The notes under the pieces were generated by a model, which saw only the letters and a program-made list of their open reading frames with translations, did no database searches and was not told where the DNA came from. Shown piece after piece: positions 23,395 through 34,825 of a stretch of DNA of 64,000 nt. How positions within the stretch are numbered: the stretch's first letter is position 1; each line of letters opens with the position of its first letter. Both the position numbers and the translations under genes were made by a program. This DNA is from Nephrocerus scutellatus (Eukaryota; Arthropoda; Insecta; Diptera; Pipunculidae), in the NCBI GenBank assembly GCA_947095585.1, contig OX352761.1:90764833-90828832 (forward strand). Direction: 5' to 3'.

Positions 23395-24440
23395 AGTCTA
23401 GAACTCGTGCCAAAGTGGATCGCATCGTAGTTACTAGTCACTCCGCGCTTAGCTAAATAAATCCAGACTAATTAGTAAAAATTAGTATCAAACGTGATAG
23501 AGACACTTCTCCATATTCCCGCTAAAAAACCCAATATTAATAAAACATAAATGTTAAATCGAAGTGAAAAGTTTTTTGCGCCATTACAAATCTTTTGTGA
23601 TGATCATATGTGCAGTGGAAAAAATAAGAATGAAGAAAGTGATGACTCCAATGTACCGCCTATTGATTTATTAAAGAGTAATTCGATTTACATTCCTGAG
23701 CTCTTATCTAAACTTAAAGTGGATGATTATGTGATTAAGATAACACCGCTGGGTCCCAAAATAATTTGCAAATTGACAACTCGTATATGAAAACTATAAA
23801 TGGTCTCATGGACAATATGTGAATTTTTTTCTCACCCAAAGAAAAACCAAAAGCCGTTTAAAGCAGTGCTAAGTGGTCTCGACCTTGCACGGTAGATAAA
23901 GTTATGTCAGAACTAATTTCTATAGGCTAAGACTGCATTGATGTAAAAATCATAATTTCTTAAACTAAGGCCACGGGCAAAAATCATTTTTATCTAATAT
24001 ATTTTGAACGTGGTTAGATTATATTGTCCGAGCTTCGTTCAAAACACAAAAGTCTCTTTCGCACAATCATTAGCTGGGATTACAAAAAAAAAACATCCAA
24101 ACAAATTAACACAGTGTTATAACTGCCAGATATATGGACATGGCGAAATACACTGCAATGTAAAAACATTTTGCTCCGTCTGCAGAATCTACAGCAGACA
24201 AACCACGATGTGCAAATTGCGAAAGCGGCAAAAATTATATTTCTATTAGAGAAAAAATAGCTCAGAAAAACAACCAATTCACAAAACGTATATCAACATC
24301 AACAAAGCAAGTGTTAAATTTGACCTAACAAACTATCCTGTGTTCAGGAGGAGAGCTTGCGCTTCTCTTCATTTAAAGGGTGTCAATGCGGTGCCAGCAA
24401 CAGTTTTGATAATATAGTCAAATCAGGTTATTCTTTCTTC
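23395..24440 (+). pseudogene. Jockey-type LINE, part 1 (ORF1/gag)
   Basis: ORF1 starts at 23551 and reads 79 codons (PPIDLLKSNSIYIPELLSKL), then stops. Frame-shifted pieces give HPKKNQKPFKAVLSGL, then a zinc-knuckle region at about 24100-24240: CYNCQIYGHGEIHC fits the CCHC pattern and FCSVC starts the next. This is the nucleic-acid-binding ORF1 product of jockey-group LINEs. The sequence is cut near 24440 by an antisense RTE element and resumes at about 27400. Confidence 0.75.
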
Positions 24441-24449
24441 AGTCTTCTT

Positions 24450-27250
24450 TCTTTCCTTTTCTCCGCGGGGGAGCATAGGGCTTCTACAAACGCCCGCCAA
24501 CGAACTCGATTTATCGCCTGAGGTTCCACTCTGCACTCGGCACTCTGTCCCCTGGGATCTTGATTCCCCTTCTATTGTCATTTTCCATGTCTTGCTAGGA
24601 CGTCAAACTTGGCGGCTTCGTTGTGGATTCCAGTCGAGCGCTAGTTTCGTAATATCGTCCGCTGACTTTCTCAAAGTGTGGCCAATTCAGCTCCATTTTC
24701 GTCGTCTGATGGTGATCGCGATTGCTTCCTGCTGCGTTACTCTCCACAAGTCTTGATTGGTGATAATGTCCGGCCATCTTATTCTCAGTATGCTCCGTAA
24801 GCATTTGTTGACGAAGACTTTGAGGCGCGTCGCAATTGACTCTGTGACATTCCACGTTTCGCAGCCATACAAGAGTACTGAGAAAACGTTTGATCTGAAG
24901 ATCGTTACCTTCAGATTCCGGGAGATTTGCGAGGAGTTCCAGATATTATTTAGCATACTATAGGAGTGTCGCGCCTTGTTTAAACGAGAGCACACATCCG
25001 AGTCAGCACCACAATTTTTTGACATCCAGCTGCCAAAACAACAAAACTTATCGACTTCCTCTATCTGATGACGATCAATCGAGAGATAACATGTTCCACT
25101 GGCGTTAACGCGAAGTAGTTTTGTTTTTAAGACGTTGATTTTTAAAACCATTTTTTTAGCGTGGGGTTCTAGTGAGTTTAATTTTCGCTCCATGGCACCT
25201 AACGATTGTGATAGGAGACAGATATTATCGGCATAGTCCAGGTCTTCTAGGCGGTGGAAAACATTCCATGGCGAACCCGATGGAGTACGGGTTACTATTT
25301 TCATCACCCAGTCGATGACAATTGTGAAAAGCAATGGTGAGAGGGTGCAACCTTGCTTGACTCCCGAGTAGATGTTGAAAGGTGAACCAAGATGACCGTT
25401 GTGAATGACGCGGCATGTTGAGTCGTGGTACAGCTCCTTATTGATGTTAATGAGTTTTTCCGGAACACCATAGCTAAACAAATCTGCCACATCATCTTTC
25501 GGCCCGAGCTATCAAAAGCGCGTTTAAAATCTACAAAAACCATATACAGAGGAGAGCGTTACTCAACTGACTGTTCAATGATTATACGCAGGGTGTTAAT
25601 TTGATCAGTATAAGAACCGCTTGGGCAAAATACTGCTTCTTCCTTTTTTTACAAAATTGGCTCTGACGCATTCCGTAAGCGCCTAGCTATTATGGAGGAG
25701 ATCACTTTGTTTACAGTGTTTAGCAGGGTAATTCCTCTCCAGTTTTCGCAATTGCTTAAATCTCCTTTCTTGGGGAGTTTGACTATTAAGCCTTCTTTTA
25801 ACGACGATGGAACGGCTTCAGATTCCCAGATACCTTGATATATCGCATGCAATGTTCGCGTAGTTAACTCGACGTCGCCTTGACGGAGTTCTGCGTAGAT
25901 GTTATCATTGCCTGCTGCTTTACCTGATTGCAGTGAACAAATTGTTGTCCTTATCTCATCCAACGAAGGAGTAGCGACGCTGATGTTAAGTAGCCTATAA
26001 GGGTGCATATGTGGGTTGATGGAAGTGCTTGGCGAAGTACAATTCAAAATATTCTTTAAATGTTCTGTCCAGCGGGTTAATTGTTATTCCTCCATAAGGA
26101 TCAAAGATTCGTCTATTGCCTTAACAGGGTACTTAATGTAGTGTTTCTTGTTGTTGAGCTTACGGGCGAGTTGGTAGACTGTGTTGTATTGTCTACTACC
26201 AGCAGCTTGCTGTGCTTGTGTTGCGATGTCGCCTAGCCATGCTCGTTTGTCATTTTTAGCTGAACAGCCAACTTGCCGGTCCAGATCCCTATACTTCCGC
26301 GCTAATGCGCTTTGCTTGGCACCCGACGCGGCGTTTAACTCTGCTTTGATGGATTGGCGTTCACGAATGGTGTTCCATGTGCTATCTGATATCCTTTTTT
26401 TTCTAGTTTGGTCGGGATAACCTGAAATGGTTGAGGCTGCTTCCGTATACGCATTTATTGTTTTCTCCCATTTAGACTCTAGGGTTTGAGGCTGTATCTC
26501 AGAGAAAGACTGTTGTGTGCGGGATACATATTGCTGTTTTACATCTTGGTCTTTCAGTGCTGCTACAGCTGGCTTTCTCGTTGTTTGACTTTGTGTGGTT
26601 CAGTGGACCGCAAGCTTCAATCGCACACTGCCAACACCAAGGTGATGGTCGCTGTAGACGTCGGCTGCTCTTCGGGTTCTTACGTCCCGCAACGATGATC
26701 GCCCCTTGCAGCTTATAGCGATGTGATCAATCTGGTTGTTATACATGTGAACAGGAGAGGTCCAGGTGGCTTTGTGGATTTTTTTTTGGGGAAAAATTGT
26801 GCCTCCAATGATTAGGTTGCGATCAGAACATAGATCAGCAAACCTTTCACCGTTGTCTTTCATGCAACCAAGGTCGTGGTTTCCCATGTTCCCAATCACT
26901 GTTCTCGCTGCCTACCTTTGAGTCACCCATCAAAATGTCACTTTTCCGTAGTTGATCTAATGAAATATTTAGACGCAAGTAAAACGTGTCTTTTTCTTTA
27001 GAGGTGGCTTGTTCCGTTGGTGCGTAAACTTGAACAAACACGATCTGTTGTTCAGCAGATTTAATCTTGCAATAATAATTTTATCGGATATTGCTTGCCA
27101 GTCCTGTAACGATCTTCTCGCGGCTTTAGATAGTAGAAATCCCACTCCATTCGCATGGTGTTATCATGCAAGCTTACCCGAAAAAATTAGAAACTCGTCG
27201 GTAGATGTTCGTTTTTATCCTACTCCAGGCCATCTCACCTCACTAAGATC
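24450..27250 (-). pseudogene. RTE-clade LINE, nearly full length, inactivated
   Basis: Minus-strand order: endonuclease with VQVYAPTEQATSKEKDTFYL at about 27040, GDSKVGSE in place of GDFNAKVG, NDRNLIIGGTIFP-like block, NQIDHIAI and YSDHHLGVG at about 26650; linker WLGDIATQAQQAAG; reverse transcriptase with PSLDEIRTTICSLQSGKAAG at about 25970, EAVPSSLKEGLIVKLPKKGD, NWRGITLLNTVNKV, FVDFKRAFDS near 25540, SGVKQGCTLSPLLF, and LDYADNICLLS at about 25230; C-terminal LLYGCETW near 24850; and a frame-shifted ELNWPHFEKV. The palm motif is YADN instead of YADD, so a catalytic Asp is lost. It sits inside a jockey-type LINE of opposite orientation. Confidence 0.9.
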
Positions 27251-27399
27251 TCTAGATGGTATTTACGAAATTATTTTGTTTATTGTACAAGCGTTGTTGT
27301 CTTGAGAGACCTGACAGTCTATAAAATCTTCATGGTCACACCAAATAACAGTAGTCTCTTTATTATTAAATGACGTGTTGTTCATAATTAAGAACTAGA

Positions 27400-28267
27400 A
27401 GTTATTGAGGCTATATCAACAGAAGTAACTGCAGACACAGTAACTGGGGTGTCAAAGGGCATACTGTTGAGGTAATACTCTTAATGATCTTATAAGTACC
27501 TGTAGCAGCACATCAATACTATATCCACGAGATCCAACGTATATATCTCCTTCTTCGGCAGCTACTTCTACGCTGGACGTTTTCATTAAAAATTGTGAAA
27601 ATTTCTTCTCCCAACCTAAGATAATTAACGATCTATATTCAGCCCATTTACCGGTTCAGACCGTTTTCAGTAAAAGTGTTCCAATCGATGGTTAAGAAAG
27701 TCTTCTTAATTTTTCTAGAACCAACTGGCGGTTGTTTAGAAATGAAAATTCAGATGATTGGGTAACCAATACGACCGATATTGACAATCTTATTGGCAAA
27801 TTCAATTCATCAATTAAATCTGCTGCAAGTTCAGCAATTCTTTAGCACAAAAATCATACAAGAGTTATTAATATACCACGACATATGTCTGAGCTTATAG
27901 TACTTTGTAACTCTGCAGGAAGGAAGTGGCAACGATATCGACAGATATCTTACAAATATGAGGTCCGCGTACTTAAATTCCACATAAAATACCACCTAAG
28001 TATATTCCGAAATAAAAAGTGGAACACACTAATTTCAACATTTGATAAATCATCCATTTTGGAAAATAATTAAGGGTGTCAAAAATAAAAGAAAAAATAT
28101 TTCACCCCTAACAAACAGTGGATGGTTGCTATGTTACACGGATAGAGAAATCTGAGATATCCACCAAAATATTCAAGGAAAATCAGTTTGTTTCGCAAAA
28201 TCTTCATGAGGCAGATGCAGACACTGAAAATCTAGTCTCAGAAAAATTAATAAAATTTTCTTCATAT
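27400..28267 (+). pseudogene. Jockey-type LINE, part 2 (endonuclease end and linker)
   Basis: The plus strand reads PTYISPSSAATSTLDVFIKN, then PKIINDLYSAHLPVQT at about 27620 (the endonuclease SDH motif appears as SAH), then NWRLFRNENSDDWV and the linker MSELIVLCNSAGRKWQRY at 27885. It continues the jockey-type LINE broken at 24440 and is itself broken at 28268 by a solo LTR. Stops are frequent. Confidence 0.8.
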
Positions 28268-28977
28268 TGTTACGAAAAGTAGTTAGTAGCGCATATAATA
28301 GAATTAGAATCCTAAGATAAATCCCAATGTAAATACTGCATACTACTTGGAAGGTTCCAATCCTAGGTTAGTCGTAATGTACCACAAATAAGTGCTAAAT
28401 TAGAACAAAGAAAATACTGGGTACTGAAAAGTAAGCACTCTCATGACTATTAGATTATTTGAAAATTGAAATGTAACCGCCTGCAAGTTTGAATCATTGT
28501 GTACTGGTAAAACAAGTAGTCAAACCGGTTTGTGCGGTTTGCCCGATTTTTGTAAAAGAACATGATTGAACATGAAGTCTATTTTTAGAAGATGACTCAT
28601 TACATATAAGTATCGTTAGTTGTAAATAAGGGAATAAGGGTACAATATTCTGGTCTATTCTCGATAATTCTGTCTAGTTTTTAATTGAGTATAAATAGTG
28701 GCGTTAAGCCGAAGTATTATTATTAGTTGTTTGGAATTTAATTAGTGCAGTTGTACAAGCTCTTGTAAAGTTATAAAGCTATAACCTAAGAGAATTATTG
28801 TGAAGTACTAGAATCATAAGTGTTCTTGTGTACATTTAAAGTAATCACCATTATAAATTGTGAACTTGTGTTAAATTTATTGTTGTTCATTAAAGCTGTT
28901 ATTTGTAAATTAATTAACTTGGGTTGTGTTTTATTTGCAAAATCCTTTACGAACTCGAATGCCTAAATTTCGTAACA
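28268..28977 (+). mobile_element. Solo LTR of a gypsy-type retrotransposon
   Basis: The 710-base block starts TGTTACGAAA and ends TTTCGTAACA, a perfect 10-base terminal inverted repeat of TG...CA type. The flanks are ATAT on both sides (28264-28267 and 28978-28981), a 4-base target duplication. Inside are a TATA box (GAGTATAAATAG at about 28687) and, nearer the end, CATTAAAG, which may serve in polyadenylation. No internal coding region remains, so it is the product of LTR-LTR recombination. It interrupts a jockey-type LINE. Confidence 0.95.
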
Positions 28978-29880
28978 ATATAATTACGATACAAGCAATT
29001 GTCCTAATGTTCGACTTTCTGAGTTAAAATCTCATATAAGTACCGCTAAAACTAAAAAATCTGCTGGACCTGACAAAATGCATGTAACGTATCTCAAATT
29101 TCTGCCAAAGAACTGTTGTACTGTTGCCAAAAGATTGGAAAATAGCTAAACTGATACTAGTAGCCAAACCAAATAAGACAAATTCGGACCCCGTAGCATG
29201 TTAGCTACTTAGTTCAGTAGGTAAAATTTTTGAAAATATAATCAAAGCCAAACTTCTTGAACATAATAATTCAAATTTAATTTTACCCAAGGAACAGTTT
29301 GGCTTTCGAAGTGCCCACTCTACATACCACCAAGTTCTTAGGATTAAAAATCAAGCTAAACGAAGCTTCAAATTTAAGCAGTCGACAGGTCTTGTTGTTT
29401 CAGACGTTGAAAAAACGTTCAGGGACTTATTTTCAAACTTATTAAGATGGAATTGCCTACTTGGCTCATAAGATTAATTATATCTTATCTGATAGGATCT
29501 CTAAAGTCTTCGTCGGTTCAATTAAATCAACTGGTTATACAACGTTATACAACGTTATAATCCCCAAGGATCTGTCTTGGGACCCGCACTATTTAATATA
29601 TATTTGTCAGATTTTCCGACACTTCGACACTTCTAAACTGTGACTATGCACTATTTGCTGATGATACTGCGATTTTTGCGCTCACCAAAAATCTGAACTC
29701 ATTACTGCTAGATTGCAATATACACTAACAACTATTGAAAAATATATTTTTGAAAATGGTAAATTAAAATAAACAGCTCGAAAACAAATGCAATATGTTT
29801 TACAAGACATCGAAGAGCATGTTTTTTGCCATCTAGTTATTTAAAAATTAACAATGTAGATACTCTTTGGTGAAATAAAA
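28978..29880 (+). pseudogene. Jockey-type LINE, part 3 (reverse transcriptase)
   Basis: Right of the solo LTR the LINE resumes with LRLSELKSHISTA-like sequence, SAGPDKMHVTYLKF at about 29063, VAKPNKTNSDP, LPKEQFGFRSAHST at about 29285, VVSDVEKTFR in place of D-EKAFD, a frame-shifted PQGSVLGPALFNIYLSDFPT at about 29565-29620, and a frame-shifted YFADDTAIFA near 29650. The end near 29880 has A-rich sequence but no clean tail. The order matches jockey reverse transcriptase, and many stops show loss of function. Confidence 0.85.
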
Positions 29881-29936
29881 TTTCCCAAAAAAATTACAAA
29901 AAAAAATTTCACAGAAAAAAAATTCCCCAAAATAAA

Positions 29937-29983
29937 TTGTTCAAGAACAGAAATGTGTTTGTGCATGTTGGATTCATTTTCAT
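29937..29983 (+). repeat. Left arm of a perfect 47-base inverted repeat
   Basis: These 47 bases are the exact reverse complement of 31751-31797. The arm starts with TTGTTCAAGAACAG, which is itself nearly palindromic, and includes GTGCATGTTGGATTC. The two arms enclose 1.77 kb holding an LTR and a HINE-like element. Confidence 0.9.
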
Positions 29984-29989
29984 TATGCA

Positions 29990-30418
29990 GCTATCGTTGG
30001 TACCAGTGTATAGCCCTGGTACACGCCTTTAATAACGTAGTATGATTTTTAAACGCGACGAGTACTTCACTAGTGTTCAAAGCCCTGGCAAACGCTTATC
30101 ACGTCCTAAATTGTGATCGCTCAGCAGTCACTCCTTACCACTGGTGGGGGAAGTGAATGCTGGGATCACGTCGGGTCACCAAATGTTAACGGTGGAACTG
30201 TTTTGTTCTAACGACGGAATTGTCAACGTGCATGTACCTTGAGTAATGATGTGGATATAAACGGTTCTTGTACCGATATATCTTATTAGAATCCTATTAG
30301 TTAGCCATCTTACCACTGGTGGGGGGATAGCTAACCAAAAATAAACACACAACAACTTGAGTAATTTATTATTCCCTAATACGGGAGTATTTATAAGAAT
30401 AATATTGCCTACGTAACA
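29990..30418 (-). mobile_element. LTR and leader of a BEL/Pao-like retrotransposon
   Basis: On the minus strand 30418-30184 forms a 235-base LTR: it starts TGTTACG, has a TATA box (CTTATAAATA) near 30390, and ends CGTTAACA. Directly after it comes TTTGGTGACCCGACGTGATC (30183-30164), which looks like a tRNA primer-binding site of the kind described for BEL/Pao elements. Leader sequence follows to about 29990 and then stops; no gag or pol is present. The phrase CCACCAGTGGTAAG occurs once in the LTR and again in the leader. The family call is inferred from the primer site. Confidence 0.65.
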
Positions 30419-30547
30419 AAAATACGAACATAAAGAATAAAAGAAAAACGGATTATTGCCTAATTAGCATTAATGCCAAGTACAAAAAATACAAAATGAT
30501 TCTACAGGTAAATTATTGCCTAATTCGCATAAATACCAAAAGAAAGG

Positions 30548-31473
30548 AAAAAAAACAACCCATAAAAATTAAAATTTTTCATCTAAATTCTCTAATCGCA
30601 GAAATTGATATGGGAGCCCCTCGATCCTGGGCCATTTTTTTTATTGTAGAAGAAAATCATCGAAACAAACATTTGACATCAGATGTTAAAATTGAAAAAG
30701 CTCAGATCATTTTATTCTGAGCACTTAGAGCACGCTCATACTCTAAGCAAATAAGAAACACGAACATTTATCTTGAGAACTCTTTGACTGCTCTGAACTA
30801 ATTTATGAAAACGCCAAATGACAGAATATTGTGAAAACTTGTTGTTCTATCTGTAAGTTGATATCGACAACAAAAAAAACGACATCAATAAAAATACAAT
30901 TCAGTAAATAAAAATGTAAGTTGAAGTAAGCATAAAACATGTATGTCTCGTTTCATTTGCTGGGTTCATTTGTGCGTGCGCTAAGATTTCTCTCTCTCTC
31001 TCTCCACCACCACCAAAACCATGCAGCGCAGCCGACTGCGCAGCACACACCGCACACAGTCCATAAAGGGCGACGAATATCTGATGCCAGTACATATTTA
31101 AAAAATGTATAAGGGCCTTGCGGCCGAACCCGGGACCCGATCACTACCAAATTTTCGAAAAAGTATTGTTTATTGGGTATACACATGTGTGTAAAAGTTG
31201 AAGAAAATCGGGTAAATTTTTTGTTTGGGAGCCCCCCGACCCCGCAGCCCGAGGGGCCTCAAAATTTAATAGAAAGTGTTGTCTCCGGAAATACACATGT
31301 GTGCAAAATTTCAATAAAATCGGGCCATGGGAAGTGGGTTAAAAATTGATCGCAAGAATCCACGACAGACGACCGACCGACGACCGACCGACGACCGACC
31401 GACGACCGACTGACGACCGACCGACGACCGACCGACGACCCACGGGCAAGTGAAGTTAATATAGAGAATTTAA
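30548..31473 (-). mobile_element. HINE-like element, large third subfamily, copy a
   Basis: The 5' end TTAAATTCTCTATATTAAC lies at 31473 and the hairpin end with GGGTTGTTTTTTT at 30548. Besides the shared body this copy has an insert of about 300 bases (about 30640-30930) near the 3' end with no coding potential, then a TCTCTC tract and a CCACCACCACC tract. An 11-base GACGACCGACC tandem lies near the 5' end. The same insert occurs, inverted, in the copy at 36089-36761, so these two are close relatives. Confidence 0.85.
31368..31442 (-). repeat. 11-base tandem repeat inside a HINE-like element
   Basis: About six and a half copies of GACGACCGACC (plus strand) with one substitution (ACT). It sits where other family members carry GGCT, TTCG or shorter GTCGGTCG repeats, just inside the 5' terminal repeat. 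Confidence 0.9.
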
Positions 31474-31750
31474 TAAAAGATACTGCAACAATATTGCAGA
31501 CACACGCAGTGACTGACACACACAAAAATATGCTTAGTTGCAATTGACATTGGTGCTCAGTGAATGATATCGTTCTAATTGCTGAAGCGAAACATATTCC
31601 CATTGCTGCACTTGTTTGTTTTTACTTTAAGTTCAAGGTGAACTGTAATAACTCTGGGATCATGTTTCGCTTAGCCGGAATTCGGAACTTTGGCTTCGTG
31701 CATGTTGGGTTCATTCGCATGCCTAGTGAATTTGCATTATGAATTATATT

Positions 31751-31797
31751 ATGAAAATGAATCCAACATGCACAAACACATTTCTGTTCTTGAACAA
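31751..31797 (-). repeat. Right arm of a perfect 47-base inverted repeat
   Basis: Exact reverse complement of 29937-29983. Similarity does not continue past either edge. A weaker relative of its middle (GTGCATGTTGGGTTCATT) occurs at about 31697-31715, just inside the arm. Confidence 0.9.
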
Positions 31798-31947
31798 AAA
31801 TTATTATGAATTTTGTGAATTAAATGGTTATTATTGGGCTTTTAAGATAATTCAGTGTTTAGACTGAATTATAACTATCCATATAGTAAGCTGAGAAGCT
31901 CGCTTTACTATCTTATACAAATAAATAAACAAAAATAAATAAAAAAT

Positions 31948-32359
31948 TATCTGATACCGCTATATGGGAAAAATATTTGTATGGGAGCCCACCGACCCCG
32001 TGGCCGGATCACACTCAAATTCGAAATTTTGCGCACATGTATATTTCCGGTGACAATACATTCTATTAGAAGAGGAGAGTGATCAGGCAGTGGGATCGGG
32101 GGGCTTTCATAAAAATTGTTTTCCCATATAGCGGCATCGGATCATTTCATACTATAATGACTGTGTGCTGTGTGCGTTGTGCGCTGTGCGATTTGAGCAG
32201 CGCTTCTTGCTTTACGATTGGGGTTGTTTTGTTGTTGGGTTGTAGTGCTTCGTATGTGTTTTTATATTTCAGCCAGCATTTATTGAGGAATTCAGTATAC
32301 TTTTGGTTATTAGAGAATTTACATGAAAAATTTAAATTTTTATCGGTTGTTTTTTTTTC
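31948..32359 (+). mobile_element. HINE-like element, second subfamily, with a foldback
   Basis: The right end has TTATTAGAGAATTTACATG, the hairpin, and CGGTTGTTTTTTTTT, so the element points to the plus strand. At the left, 31950-31990 (CTGATACCGCTATATGGGAAAA, then GTATGGGAGCCC) is an inverted version of 32098-32140 in the same element. The copy is therefore a head-to-head palindromic arrangement of internal parts about 100 bases apart. The 5' terminal repeat is missing. Confidence 0.7.
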
Positions 32360-32374
32360 GATATATATGCTCGG

Positions 32375-32680
32375 TCTGATTGGCCATTTCTGAGATCCCG
32401 CGTGTGGCGTGTAACGCGAGTCGTGTCTGACACGTGTGAGGTATGCAGTTGTGTTGTTTTTTTGAGAGTTTTTGGTGGTCCTTTTAAAACAACTTTTACA
32501 CGACCTAGAGAGCTGAATTTTGAGCAGCTTAGTCCCATTGGCCGTTTTTTGAGAACCTGCGTTTGACGCATGCTCCGAGTTGCATTTGGCACGTGTAACG
32601 CGTGTAACAGTGAATAATATCTTAAAACGAAAATCTATGTTTATGTCGATGAATACATAAAAGTTTGTACCTGAAAAACG
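32375..32680 (+). repeat. ACGCGT-rich repeat, second dispersed family
   Basis: CpG-rich tracts such as GTGTGGCGTGTAACGCGAG and CACGTGTAACGCGTG surround ACACGACCTAGAGAGCTGAA. The latter recurs inverted at about 60148-60172. The last part, GTCGATGAATACATAAAAGTTTGTACC, recurs at 55207-55232. This shows a dispersed repeat with pieces at 32 kb, 55 kb, 57 kb and 60 kb. I see no coding sequence, and the ends are undefined. Confidence 0.6.
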
Positions 32681-33247
32681 AAGTTATTTTTAAATTTAGT
32701 TGTTATTTATGCATTAGACATAATCATAGAGAAACTGCACATAATCTGCATATTTATATATACTTGGAACGGTTTCTCTTGTATCCTAAAATGAAATCAC
32801 ACTTCCATGAAACTATTCAAGCTGATTTAAAAATTTTGTATACGTCGTTAGCAGATGCAGACCATAACAAAGAATGGGAACGAAACGGACACGAAGCAAA
32901 CGTAGGTAAGAAAAGCAAAAAAAAACATAAATCTAAAAAAAGTTGGATTTAAATGAAGAGGAGTTCCGCTTCCGACGAAAGTACGAAGATACCTTTTTTC
33001 CTTTGCTATGAACAAATATGTTGAGTGTACTTAAGATGTAAAATCACTATGCAGCAGGCCATAAAGAGCACAATGACAATGAATAAAAGAAACGTGGAAT
33101 TTTAAAGGGACAAGACGCACTAAAGTCTGTGGTATGTGGTATTTGTTATCTACTTCTGGAGAATATGTGTTTTCTTATACAAAAAATTGCGTCGAAAGTC
33201 AATAGGTACCGTAGGACTATGATTTTCGTGGAAATAAGATAAAATTT

Positions 33248-33647
33248 AAAAAAATATCCCATAAAAATTGAAATGCTCCGACAACCAAGGGTATACTGAG
33301 TTCCACTATAAATGCTGAAATATAAAAACACATGCGAAGCACTGCGACGTAAAAACAAAACAACCCCAATCGTAAAGCAAGCATCGCTGCTTACAGCGCT
33401 CAAGTGCACACAGAACACAATCATTATAGTATGTCATGATTTGATGCCGCATATGGAAAAAAAATTTGTATGGGGGCCACCGATCCCGCAGCCCGAACAC
33501 TTTTTTTTTAGAGAGTGTTGTCTTGGGAAATACACATGTTTGAATAAAATCGGGCTTTAGGAAGTGGGTTAAAAATGTATAACAAGATTTGGTGTGCCCG
33601 CCAGCCCGCCAGCCACGGGAACGCGAAATTAGTATAGAGAATTTAAA
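33248..33647 (-). mobile_element. HINE-like element, second subfamily, complete copy
   Basis: Ends: ATTTAAATTCTC-like terminus with TAGAGAATTTAAA at 33635-33647 on the plus strand, and CCCATAAAAATTG at 33258 on the other side. The hairpin-side subterminal AAATTCTCTAATCGG of the main family is replaced by the block that includes AGTATACTGAGTTCCACT. CACACAGAACACAATCATTATAG marks the middle. Near the 5' end there is a GCCAGCCC tract. Confidence 0.75.
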
Positions 33648-34307
33648 AAAATAAAATATATGACTCCGTTGTCCTAATTTACGGCTTAATTAATGTATTT
33701 AAGATTTATAGGGAGGGAAGTATTGTAAGGTAAAAACAACGTTTCTTTCCACTGCGGACATCACAGCGGGTGATAATAGGCCGTCCCTTCCGTACAATTT
33801 TTATTGGATTATTATCCCTACTTCCACTACAACTATGGTAAAGATACGACTACTTTTGTATATCTGTTAAATTTAATTTTCATTATTGGATTTGACAACG
33901 TCTTCGTGTCACAAAGTTTCTTTTTGCAAAATGTAAATTAAATGAATACTTGAGGTGCAGTTGCATTAGCATAGTGCATAATTTCCAATTGTGATTCAAA
34001 TTACTATTTTTAAATATTCTGAATTCCTTGCAAATTTTGAATGAAGTTGGCAGCACAGTATGTTATTATAACTTTCGCAACGGCATTAAAATATCTCGTG
34101 GCTGCAGAATTGCCTTGTTGGAGATTTATATTATGCTTATATTTGCAATGTTCCCGTGATAAATTAACTTTGTACTGTGAGCTGTGTTAAACCATCCATG
34201 TAGTCATAAACATGTCACTTGCATAATATTATGTAACAGAAGTCCTCGACATTTTTTTCCCGTTTTTACAGTTTGATTTATAAACTTGAAAAAAAGAAGG
34301 GTTTTTG

Positions 34308-34362
<55 letters not shown>

Positions 34363-34825
34363 TATGGTTAAATATTCTTTTTCCCTACAAAACTCTTATT
34401 CCTGCATTTTAAAAGTTTCACTTTTAACGCAACCACTTTTTTTATTATTAACACATGAAATTCATAAAAAGGCATAGAGTGCATTTTTATCCGATTTGTA
34501 TGTACATATGTATGTATACATACAGCAACACATAATTATTTCCATTTAATTATGTGACACTACAAACGCAACAAATGTGACCAAGGAAACTGCACTGAGT
34601 GCTAACAATTGCACTCAAGGTCACAAAATTGCACTCGATTTGTTCGTTTGAAGAAAAAAATTTGCAGTGCAATGTAATTTTTGCACCGCGGTAAAATTTA
34701 ATACACAACTGTTTTTTGGTCGGTATATCCAAAACCTTCTCTATAGAAAGCACAACTGTACATAATGTTGCTGTAAAAATAGCCAAAATCGACAGTATTT
34801 TTGAGATATGGAGATTCATCATCAT
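33648..34825. other. Non-coding AT-rich stretch with a long TA microsatellite
   Basis: An uninterrupted (TA)n run of about 50 bases spans 34309-34358. Elsewhere no gene or known repeat is recognised. The open frame at 34550-34825 on the minus strand has a hydrophobic stretch and several cysteines but no family that I know. Confidence 0.5.

Noticed and set aside
31368..31442. Tandem repeat that could be read as a CRISPR-like array
   Set aside because: Units are 11 bases without spacers, inside a mobile element of an animal genome.
32665..32952. Open frame of 95 codons with a Lys-rich end
   Set aside because: Its start overlaps a dispersed repeat piece also found at 55207, and the rest matches no domain; it may be a chance frame.
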